Assembly: GCF_000422085.1 (NCBI RefSeq)
Contig: NC_021741.1
Location: forward strand, 4,464,001 to 4,528,000
Direction: 5' to 3'
DNA from: Serratia liquefaciens ATCC 27592
GTDB taxonomy: Bacteria; Pseudomonadota; Gammaproteobacteria; Enterobacterales; Enterobacteriaceae
DNA: 64,000 nt
Under the pieces are notes generated by a model. The model made no database searches and was not told the DNA's origin. It worked only from the letters and a program-made list of their open reading frames with translations. This document shows, piece after piece, positions 57,840-64,000 of the stretch (position 1 is its first letter; each line of letters starts with the position of its first letter). The position numbers and the translations under genes were made by a program.

Positions 57840-57886
57840 GTTTCATTATGGAACATTACTTTCCCCTTCACGTTCCAGAATGAAAC
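57840..57886 (-). promoter_or_regulatory. Paired 15-bp dyads upstream of gldA, candidate DhaR sites
   Basis: GTTTCATTATGGAAC (57840-57854) and GTTCCAGAATGAAAC (57872-57886) are each imperfect palindromes (GTTYCATNATGRAAC-like) and are inverted copies of each other at 14 of 15 positions. Their centres are 32 bp apart, about three helical turns, and 141 and 173 bp before the gldA start. That spacing is typical of upstream sites for Fis-type enhancer-binding proteins, and DhaR is the local candidate. The rest of the gldA-ygiB gap shows no convincing gene. Confidence 0.6.
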
Positions 57887-58058
57887 CCTGACGCCGCTTT
57901 TTTAGTCAGTAAAGCGAGCTGGCGCACAGCCCAACGTATAACTGCGTAAAGAGTGGATTCTGTGGGCGTTTCAGCTTTAATTTTGACCATCTTTCCCCTA
58001 TTCTTACGGCCACTACTGGGAAAGGGCGAAAACAGCCCGACTGATGGGATTACTAACG

Positions 58059-58727
58059 ATGAAACGGACAAAAAACATCAACCAAGAGACGTTCCGCAAA
58101 TCCTGGCGCAACTACCGTGTTGCACCCGTGGCTTTGGCGATCAGCGCAGTCTTTATGCTGGCCGGCTGCGAGAAGAGCGATGAAACTGTCTCCATGTATC
58201 AGAATGCCGACGACTGTTCGCGCAACAACCCTTCCATGAGCGAGCAGTGCACCACCGCCTATAACAACGCCCTGAAAGAAGCCGAGAAAACGGCGCCGAA
58301 ATACGCAACCCGCGAAGACTGCGTCGCCGAGTTCGGCGAAGCTCAATGTACTCAGGCACCAGCTCCGGCCCAGGCCGGCATGGCCGCAGAGTCGCAGAGC
58401 AGCGGCAGCTTCTGGATGCCGCTGATGGCCGGTTACATGATGGGCCGCATGATGGGCGGCTCCGGTTTTGCTCAGCAACCGCTGTTCACCTCGAAAAATG
58501 CAGCCAGCCCGGCAAACGGCAAGTTTGTTGACGCCAGTGGCAAGAGCTACGGCCCAGCCACAGCCGGCGGCCGCACCATGACTGTGCCGAAAACCGCGAT
58601 GGCGCCAAAACCGGCAGTGACCAATACCGTCACCCGCGGTGGCTTCGGCGAATCCGTGGCCAAGCAAACCAGCATGCAGCGCAGCAGCGCAACGTCCAAT
58701 TCCGGCTCACGCAGCATGGGCGGTTAA
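58059..58727 (+). CDS. ygiB: DUF1190 lipoprotein YgiB
   Basis: 222 residues from the ATG at 58059, matching the E. coli start MKRTK. A signal peptide ends at lipobox LAGC ([11 protein letters not shown]), then [20 protein letters not shown] with conserved cysteines, and a glycine/serine-rich tail with [13 protein letters not shown] and RSMGG. Function unknown; it is paired with ygiC (stop and start three bases apart) in enterobacteria. It is next to tolC in E. coli but separated from it here by the dha block. Confidence 0.94.
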   Translation: MKRTKNINQETFRKSWRNYRVAPVALAISAVFMLAGCEKSDETVSMYQNADDCSRNNPSMSEQCTTAYNNALKEAEKTAPKYATREDCVAEFGEAQCTQAPAPAQAGMAAESQSSGSFWMPLMAGYMMGRMMGGSGFAQQPLFTSKNAASPANGKFVDASGKSYGPATAGGRTMTVPKTAMAPKPAVTNTVTRGGFGESVAKQTSMQRSSATSNSGSRSMGG

Positions 58728-58730
58728 TGC

Positions 58731-59891
58731 ATGAAACGCGTTGCGATTACCGAGCGTCCGGACTGGCGCGAAAAAGCCACCGAATTTGGCTTCCGCTTCC
58801 ACACCATGTACGGCGAACCCTACTGGTGTGAGGATGCCTATTACCAATTCACGCTGGCGCAGATTGAAGAAATTGAAAACGCCACCGCTGAATTGCACCA
58901 GATGTGCCTGCAGGTGGTAGAGAAAGTGGTCAGCAGCGATGCGCTGATGACCAAGTTCCGCATCCCGAAACACACCTGGGAATTCGTGCGCAGTTCATGG
59001 CGCACCAACCAGCCTTCGCTGTATTCGCGTCTCGATCTGGCCTACGACGGCGTTAACCCGCCGAAGCTGCTGGAGAACAACGCCGATACGCCAACTTCGC
59101 TGTATGAAGCAGCCTTTTTCCAATGGCTGTGGCTGGAAGATCAGATAAATGCAGGCAACCTTAGCCCGGAATCCGATCAGTACAACAGCCTGCAGGAAAA
59201 GCTGATCGAGCGTTTCGCCGATCTGAAAGCGCACCACGGTTTTGGCCTGCTGCATATGGCCTGTTGCCAGGACAGCGAAGAAGATCGCGGGACAGTGCAG
59301 TATCTGCAAGATTGCGCGCTGGAAGCCGGCGTGCCGACCGAATTCCTGTTTATGGAAGAGATTGGCCTGGGTGAAAAAGGCCAGTTTACCGACCTGCAGA
59401 ACCAGGTCATCGGTAACCTGTTCAAGCTTTACCCGTGGGAGTTCATGCTGCGCGAGATGTTTTCCACCAAGCTGGAAGACGCCGGCGTACGCTGGCTGGA
59501 GCCGGCATGGAAAAGCATCATTTCCAACAAGGCACTGCTGCCGATGCTGTGGGAAATGTTCCCGGATCATCCAAATCTGCTGGCGGCCTACTTTGCAGAA
59601 GACGAGCACCCGCAGCTTGACCACTACGTCACCAAGCCGCTGTTCTCACGCGAAGGCGCCAATATCCAGATCGTGCAGAACGGCCAGCAGGTCGCGAGCG
59701 TCGATGGCCCTTACGGCGAAGAAGGCATGATCGTGCAGCAGTTCCACCCGCTGCCCCAGTTCGAAGGCAGCTATACGCTGATCGGCAGTTGGCTGGTGGA
59801 CGATCAACCCTGCGGGATCGGCCTGCGCGAAGATCGTGAACTGATCACCCAGGATCTGTCGCGTTTCTATCCGCATATCATTCTCGGCTAA
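58731..59891 (+). CDS. ygiC: Glutathionylspermidine-synthase-like ATP-grasp protein YgiC
   Basis: A 386-residue ATP-grasp protein similar to the synthetase half of glutathionylspermidine synthase: [57 protein letters not shown], and [17 protein letters not shown], which is the ATP-grasp lysine region. E. coli YgiC does not make glutathionylspermidine in vitro and probably ligates another peptide or amine. It is coupled to ygiB and ends at a strong terminator. Confidence 0.94.
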   Translation: MKRVAITERPDWREKATEFGFRFHTMYGEPYWCEDAYYQFTLAQIEEIENATAELHQMCLQVVEKVVSSDALMTKFRIPKHTWEFVRSSWRTNQPSLYSRLDLAYDGVNPPKLLENNADTPTSLYEAAFFQWLWLEDQINAGNLSPESDQYNSLQEKLIERFADLKAHHGFGLLHMACCQDSEEDRGTVQYLQDCALEAGVPTEFLFMEEIGLGEKGQFTDLQNQVIGNLFKLYPWEFMLREMFSTKLEDAGVRWLEPAWKSIISNKALLPMLWEMFPDHPNLLAAYFAEDEHPQLDHYVTKPLFSREGANIQIVQNGQQVASVDGPYGEEGMIVQQFHPLPQFEGSYTLIGSWLVDDQPCGIGLREDRELITQDLSRFYPHIILG

Positions 59892-59907
59892 CGGCTCAGT
59901 TCTTGGG

Positions 59908-59938
59908 TAAAAAGCGCGATCTTATCGCGCTTTTTTTA
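59908..59938 (+). terminator. Intrinsic terminator of ygiB-ygiC
   Basis: AAAAAGCGCGAT, CTT, ATCGCGCTTTTTTT: a twelve-base complementary stem with T-runs in both directions, 17 bases after the ygiC stop. Confidence 0.93.
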
Positions 59939-60014
59939 TGCATTTCGCCTGGTGATTAATCGATTAACCTTCTATACTCGAAGCGTCTGTTCTCCTCGGG
60001 CGGAGCAACCAGAT

Positions 60015-60578
60015 ATGAAACTGACGTCCATGATCCCACCGCAGGTCAACCTGGCGGACGGATGCTTTACCGCACCTGATGTTCAACGCAAATCCACGAC
60101 GCTGGGCAGCCTGTCGGGGATCTTTGCCGATGCCGTGGCCTGGCAAAGCTTACCGGCGGAGCTTGCCGTCTATCAGGTTGAAATGTTGCCTTCCGTGCAG
60201 CAGGAAGGCGAGCTGTTTGTCGGCACCACTCATCTGCAACCCGGCCGGGTGGGCAACGAATTCTTTATGACCCGTGGGCATTTTCACCAGCGGCCAGAAC
60301 AGGCCGAGTTCTATTTTGGCCTACAGGGCCAAGGTTTGCTGTTGCTGCAACACCAGGACGGCGCTTGTACGCTGGAACAGGTTTCCCCCGGTAGCGTTCA
60401 CCATATCCCCTCCTTTACCGCCCACCGTTTGATCAATACCGGCAATGACGTGCTTTCTGCGCTGGCGGTGTGGCCAACGGTCGCCGGCCACAACTACGAT
60501 GCGTTGCAGCCTCAGGGTTTCAAACTGCGGGTCTTTGCCGATGGCGAAGGCTGGAAGGCGGAGGTGCAATATGAGTGA
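60015..60578 (+). CDS. Cupin-type glucose-6-phosphate isomerase-like protein (cPGI), first of a pair
   Basis: 187 residues from the ATG at 60015 (GGAG upstream). It aligns with the archaeal-type cupin phosphoglucose isomerase of Pyrococcus: TRGHFHQRPEQAEFYFGLQGQG gives two histidines and a glutamate, FTAHRLINTG the fourth metal histidine, and VWPTVAGHNYDALQPQGF the C-terminal block. All four metal ligands are present. Such enzymes interconvert glucose-6- and fructose-6-phosphate. It overlaps the next cupin gene by eight bases. As Serratia would have an ordinary Pgi, a role with the facing PTS sugar is likely. Confidence 0.83.
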   Translation: MKLTSMIPPQVNLADGCFTAPDVQRKSTTLGSLSGIFADAVAWQSLPAELAVYQVEMLPSVQQEGELFVGTTHLQPGRVGNEFFMTRGHFHQRPEQAEFYFGLQGQGLLLLQHQDGACTLEQVSPGSVHHIPSFTAHRLINTGNDVLSALAVWPTVAGHNYDALQPQGFKLRVFADGEGWKAEVQYE

Positions 60579-61353
60579 CTCAATGCTGCGATTTGGGCTT
60601 GATGTCCGTATTAGCGACAGTCCGATGGGATTTGGCTATGGCAATGACGTGATTGGCCCCTTGCCGGAGATACGCACGCTGGAGCAAATCCGCCGTTCCC
60701 TGCGCGATCCTGACTGCCAGGGACCAGAGCAGGTTTATGCCATCGCGATGGACGTCGCAAAACAGCAACATTTGGCCGAATTGAAGAAACGCATGCTGTT
60801 GTTCGGCATTGTCACCTATGCCCAAGGGCAATTGGGCCAGGAGCCGATACGCAGCCAGGGACACGTACACCGTATCAGCACGCACAGCGGTTGGTCACCA
60901 CCGGAGCTGTATGAAATCTGGCAGGGAAAGGCGATCATTTACATGCAGGAACGGGTGGAATATGAACCGGGCCGCTGCTTCGCCGTCCACGCCGGACCCG
61001 GCGAGAAGGTGCTGGTGCCGCCGGGCTGGGCCCACGCCACGATTTCTGCCGATCCTCACCAGCCGCTGACCTTCGCTGCCTGGTGCGATCGTGAATATGG
61101 CTTTGAATACGATGCCGTGCGTGAATACAAAGGACTGGCGTGGTACCCGCTATTGCAGGGCGACAATATAATCTGGCAACAGAACCCGCGTTATCAATCC
61201 GGCCGGCTGCACGCCATCGGCCCACGCCAATACCATGAATTCGGTCTGAGTGATGCCCCGCTCTACTCGCAGTTTGAAACCGATCCGGCGCGCTTCCAGT
61301 TCATTTCCAAGCCGGGCAGCGTAGCGGAAAAATGGCAACGGTTTGAGCCCTAA
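60571..61353 (+). CDS. Second cupin GPI-like protein
   Basis: 260 residues from the ATG at 60571, with GGAGG at seven bases and an eight-base overlap (ATGAGTGA) with the first cupin gene. A related but longer cupin: SQGHVHRISTHSGWSPPELYEIWQGKA supplies the histidine pair and a glutamate, and LVPPGWAHATIS the last histidine, so the metal site looks intact. It differs strongly from its neighbour, so it is not a recent duplicate. The two may form a heteromeric isomerase for the sugar phosphate produced by the convergent PTS. Substrate unknown. Confidence 0.78.
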   Translation: MSDSMLRFGLDVRISDSPMGFGYGNDVIGPLPEIRTLEQIRRSLRDPDCQGPEQVYAIAMDVAKQQHLAELKKRMLLFGIVTYAQGQLGQEPIRSQGHVHRISTHSGWSPPELYEIWQGKAIIYMQERVEYEPGRCFAVHAGPGEKVLVPPGWAHATISADPHQPLTFAAWCDREYGFEYDAVREYKGLAWYPLLQGDNIIWQQNPRYQSGRLHAIGPRQYHEFGLSDAPLYSQFETDPARFQFISKPGSVAEKWQRFEP

Positions 61354-61386
61354 AAACTACTGTCTAATTCAATAATAGGAAATTTC

Positions 61387-61446
61387 TACCCTATGAGTTT
61401 CAAGCTGCAGCCAGGCGCCTGGCTGCAGCTTGAAGAGCGACGGGTA
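61387..61446. repeat. 36-bp perfect palindrome with ERIC-like ends
   Basis: TTCAAGCTGCAGCCAGGC (61399-61416) is followed immediately by its exact complement (61417-61434), with no loop. The outer flanks TACCC (61387) and GGGTA (61446), and the TTCAAGCTGC arm, resemble ERIC ends. It lies between the convergent cupin and PTS genes and could block transcription from both sides, though no T-run follows. Confidence 0.65.
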
Positions 61447-62268
61447 TCAGGAGAACAAGCCGCAGGCCACCCCTGCCGCTGCCAGGGCCAACAGCCCCAA
61501 CATCGCTTTCACCGGTGACAATCCCCGCTTGGCCATCAGATACCAGGTCATCAGCACCACGATCAGCGGCATCAGGTTAGGGAAAATGCCGTCCAGCATT
61601 TGCTGCAGGTGAATATTCACCCCGTCTTTGGTGATGAACTCCAGACCGGTGCCCAGTTTGACGTAGCTCGCGGCTACGCCGCCCATAACGAACACTCCCA
61701 GCAGGGAAAGCGCTTCTCGCAGGCGTGAGGACTTGCTGCTGACCAGCATTTCCACCGAGCCGGAGCCCATATGGTAGCCCTTCATAAACAGCCAGTAAGA
61801 CCCGGGAATGACGATCAGGCTGAACGCCATAATGTAGAATAACGGGCCAATCACGCTGCCGCCGGCAGCCAGCGCCATACCGATGCTCAACAATATTGGC
61901 AGCAACATGCCCGGCACCATGGAGTCACCGATACCGGCCACCGGCCCCATCAGGCCGACCTTGAGCGTATTGATGGTTTCACCGTCGATCGGCTCACCGT
62001 TGGCACGCTTTTCCTCCAGCCCTATCACCATGCCGTTAACAATCGCGCCCAGCTGCGGCTCGGTGTTATAGAACGAAGTATGGCGGCGAATGGCCTCAAT
62101 GCGCTGTTGTTTTTCCGGATACAGTTTTTTCAGCGCCGGCATCATGCTCAGGCAGAAACCGTAAGATTCCAGACGTTCAAAGCTCATCGACGACAGGTTG
62201 TACATCATCCAACTGCGCCAGCAACGACGCAGGTCCTGCTTATTCAATTTTGGTGTTGGCGTATCCAT
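61447..62268 (-). CDS. PTS mannose-family EIID
   Basis: A 273-residue EIID of the Man/Sor family: LRRCWRSWMMYNLSSMSFERLESYGFC at the N-terminus, HTSFYNTEPQLGAIVNGMVIGLEE, GLMGPVAGIGDSMVPGMLLPILLSIG, and a C-terminal membrane helix (LMPLIVVLMTWYLMAKRG). It forms the transmembrane permease with IIC. The start overlaps the IIC stop (TGATG). It is the last gene of the PTS operon and converges with the cupin isomerases. Confidence 0.94.
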   Translation of the reverse strand: MDTPTPKLNKQDLRRCWRSWMMYNLSSMSFERLESYGFCLSMMPALKKLYPEKQQRIEAIRRHTSFYNTEPQLGAIVNGMVIGLEEKRANGEPIDGETINTLKVGLMGPVAGIGDSMVPGMLLPILLSIGMALAAGGSVIGPLFYIMAFSLIVIPGSYWLFMKGYHMGSGSVEMLVSSKSSRLREALSLLGVFVMGGVAASYVKLGTGLEFITKDGVNIHLQQMLDGIFPNLMPLIVVLMTWYLMAKRGLSPVKAMLGLLALAAAGVACGLFS

Positions 62269-63068
62269 CAGAATTCATCCTCATCGTCAGCCTGAGGCGC
62301 GGCCTGTGCGGCAGCCGCCTGCGGCTCTGGCTTATAGTTGTAGTGAATCAATGCCAGCAGCGCGCCGACAATCACCAGCGCCACCATATTCAGCTTGAGG
62401 AAAACAATGCAGATGAACCCCACCAGGAAGTAAATCAGCATGCTGTAGCTTTTAATAATCTGCTTAAGAAGAATGGCGATACCGACCGCAGGCAGAATGC
62501 CGCCGACCACGTTCATGGTAGTCAGCACCAGCGTCGGCAAGCTGTCCATAAAGGCGTTGATATAGCGCGCCCCGAAAAAGACGGCGATAAACGTCGGTAC
62601 AAAGCGCAGCAGGAAGTTGGTGACCTGCGGCCAGATGGCGCTGTTAAGGTAAATGCCCTGTTCGTCCCCGCGCTCCACCGCCAGATCCGCGCGGTGGTTC
62701 CAGTAGGAATTGAGTACCATCATGGCATTGAACAACACGGTGCCCATGATGCCGATAGTCGCTGCCAGGGCGACGGCCACCTCGGGTCCTTTACCGGAAA
62801 GAATGCCCAGCGCAATCGCCGGGAATGCTACAAAATTGAGGTCGGCCGGCATCGATCCGCCCGGTGTAACCATGGCGATATAAACCGCCTGTACCGCCAC
62901 ACCAATGATGATGCCGGTCTGTACATCGCCGAGGATAGCCCCCACCAGCATGCCGGAGACCAGCGGACGGCTAAGAATATACCAGCCTCCGGTCAGTCCC
63001 AGCAGCCAGGGGCTGCTCAGCGCGCCGAGATAGCAAAGTATCCCGATAAGCGTCGCTTCAAACCACAT
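62268..63068 (-). CDS. PTS mannose/sorbose-family EIIC
   Basis: A 266-residue polytopic protein: RPLVSGMLVGAILGDVQTGIIIGVAVQAVYI and TPGGSMPADLNFVAFPAIALGILSGKGPEVAVALA are the family's conserved region. The C-terminal tail is alanine/glutamine/aspartate-rich and cytoplasmic. It forms the sugar channel with IID. It follows IIB by 22 bases. Confidence 0.94.
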   Translation of the reverse strand: MWFEATLIGILCYLGALSSPWLLGLTGGWYILSRPLVSGMLVGAILGDVQTGIIIGVAVQAVYIAMVTPGGSMPADLNFVAFPAIALGILSGKGPEVAVALAATIGIMGTVLFNAMMVLNSYWNHRADLAVERGDEQGIYLNSAIWPQVTNFLLRFVPTFIAVFFGARYINAFMDSLPTLVLTTMNVVGGILPAVGIAILLKQIIKSYSMLIYFLVGFICIVFLKLNMVALVIVGALLALIHYNYKPEPQAAAAQAAPQADDEDEF

Positions 63069-63090
63069 AGTTCACTCCCGCCGTTCAGGC

Positions 63091-63585
63091 TTATTTGAGT
63101 TTCTTTTTTGCATCCAGCCAGCTGAAATGGCTGGCATCCGGGACTAAACGGAATTCGATGGCATGGCCGTGTTCGGTCAGGAAATCGAAGGCTTCCGACT
63201 CTGTTACCGTCACGGATTGATTCGGGCCGATAGTCACCGTGTCTTTGCGGGCAGACATCGGGCCGACGTTGATTTTCTTGTTGCGATTGCTGAGGTCGAT
63301 TCCTGCTTCCATCAGCCGTCGCAGCGTGACCGGCGATTTGCCAATCACGAAGTACTGCTTGTCGCTGGCAATCACCTTCGGCAGTTTTTCTATCGCCTGC
63401 TGTACGGTGAACAGCCATACCTTGGTATCCTGCACTGCCCCTTTCATCACCGATGACAACAGCGGATCTGCCGCGACCTCATCATCAATCGCCACGATGC
63501 CGTCGCAGGGCAGCTCTTTCGCCCAGCGGGTCACCAGTTGACCGTGAATGACCCGGTCGTCGATACGTACGAATGAAATAGCCAT
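63091..63585 (-). CDS. PTS mannose/sorbose-family EIIB
   Basis: A 164-residue IIB with the phospho-histidine signature FVRIDDRVIHGQLVTRW (H15). It takes phosphate from IIA and passes it to the incoming sugar. Same length and motif as SorB/AgaV-type IIB proteins. It starts nine bases after the IIA stop. Confidence 0.95.
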   Translation of the reverse strand: MAISFVRIDDRVIHGQLVTRWAKELPCDGIVAIDDEVAADPLLSSVMKGAVQDTKVWLFTVQQAIEKLPKVIASDKQYFVIGKSPVTLRRLMEAGIDLSNRNKKINVGPMSARKDTVTIGPNQSVTVTESEAFDFLTEHGHAIEFRLVPDASHFSWLDAKKKLK

Positions 63586-63594
63586 ACTCTCTCC

Positions 63595-64000
63595 TCAGAA
63601 ATCGTCCATTTGCGCCGTCACCGCAGGACGGGCAAGCGCAATCGCCTCACCGCCCTGCGCCACCAGCTCTTGTGCCGCCAGTTGAACATCCTTTCCTTCC
63701 AGCAATTCGGCACTCATCAGCAACATCGGGAAATTCACGCCGGTCACTACCGCCATCGGCACTGGCGCATTGGGATCAAAGGCGTGACGACAGGCCACGT
63801 TGTACGGCGTACCGCACAGCATGTCGCACAGTATCAACACACCGTCAGCCCCTGCGCTCACCCGACGCAGTTCGTCGGCAAAGTCCCGCTTAAAAGCCTC
63901 GATGCCGGCGCCTTCACTCAGACCGACATGACTGGTCCCCGGCAACTCGCCGTAAACCATGCGCGCGCTGCTCAGTAACGCCTCGGCCAGCGGCCCATGA
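63595..64000 (-). CDS. PTS mannose-family EIIA (partial, 5' end off the window)
   Basis: The frame stays open from 63595 to the right edge. The coding sequence beyond the internal ATG at 63960 reads HGPLAEALLSSARMVYGE, the usual EIIA-Man phospho-histidine region, so the true start lies just outside the window. Downstream ILCDMLCGTPYNVACRHAF and VVTGVNFPMLL match the family. It receives phosphate from HPr and begins the IIA-IIB-IIC-IID order visible here. Confidence 0.92.
   Translation of the reverse strand, partial: HGPLAEALLSSARMVYGELPGTSHVGLSEGAGIEAFKRDFADELRRVSAGADGVLILCDMLCGTPYNVACRHAFDPNAPVPMAVVTGVNFPMLLMSAELLEGKDVQLAAQELVAQGGEAIALARPAVTAQMDDF

Noticed and set aside
57953-58183. 76-codon frame overlapping the ygiB start
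   Set aside because: Out of frame with ygiB, which matches its family from the ATG at 58059; no ribosome-binding site for the alternative frame.
62250-63098. 282-codon plus-strand frame opposite the PTS EIIC gene
   Set aside because: Antisense to a clear mannose-family EIIC; histidine/glutamine-rich with no family motif.

Overview
The window reads as a chromosomal segment of an enterobacterium, most likely Serratia or a close relative. The sequence is GC-rich, many proteins align almost end to end with E. coli K-12 relatives (TolC, ParC, ParE, MdaB, FtsP, YgiB/YgiC, ExbD, CpdA), and the TonB-system protein ExbB has the long periplasmic N-terminal extension known from Serratia marcescens. No rRNA, tRNA, CRISPR, phage or complete insertion sequence was seen.

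The backbone follows the E. coli exbDB-metC-yghB-yqhC-yqhD-dkgA ... ygiQ-ftsP-plsC-parC ... mdaB-ygiN-parE-yqiA-cpdA-yqiB-nudF-tolC ... ygiB-ygiC order, with accessory blocks set into it. Block 1 (about 10980-29892) lies between dkgA and ygiQ. It holds an amidohydrolase plus a Hod-like cofactor-free dioxygenase with a 45-codon small ORF, a licBCAH-type beta-glucoside PTS operon, and a large sugar locus: GalM-like epimerase, zinc dehydrogenase, ribose-type ABC transporter, MFS sugar porter, and a 1096-residue DUF5107/TPR protein divergent from a ROK regulator. An EmtA-like lytic transglycosylase closes the block. Block 2 (32304-36440) lies between ygiQ and ftsP: a YegV-like kinase and a xanthosine locus xapB-xapA with divergent xapR. 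Block 3 (50139-57706) splits tolC from ygiB: a lone mannonate-dehydratase-family gene and the dihydroxyacetone/glycerol locus dhaR, gldA-dhaK-dhaL-dhaM. The right end (60015-64000) has two overlapping cupin-type glucose-6-phosphate-isomerase-like genes facing a mannose-family PTS operon cut by the window edge. The left end has a SdhL-type shikimate-dehydrogenase-like gene and a parDE-type toxin-antitoxin pair.

Regulatory features visible by eye include a Fur-like site before exbB, three MetJ-type boxes before metC, a mar/sox/rob-type box with a -10 hexamer before tolC, paired LacI-type dyads before the beta-glucoside PTS operon, two 15-bp dyads 32 bp apart before gldA (candidate DhaR sites), a 7-3-7 dyad before the mannonate dehydratase, and several intrinsic terminators. 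Repeats include two ERIC elements, a 146-bp element with 19-bp imperfect terminal inverted repeats that appears to supply the stop codon of a sugar-binding-protein gene, and a 36-bp perfect palindrome with ERIC-like ends.

The most unusual items are the Hod-like dioxygenase (the family that opens quinolone rings, including the Pseudomonas quinolone signal), the tandem cupin isomerases with their PTS, and the DUF5107/TPR sugar locus. All functional calls come from reading motifs and remembered homologues; no database search was run.
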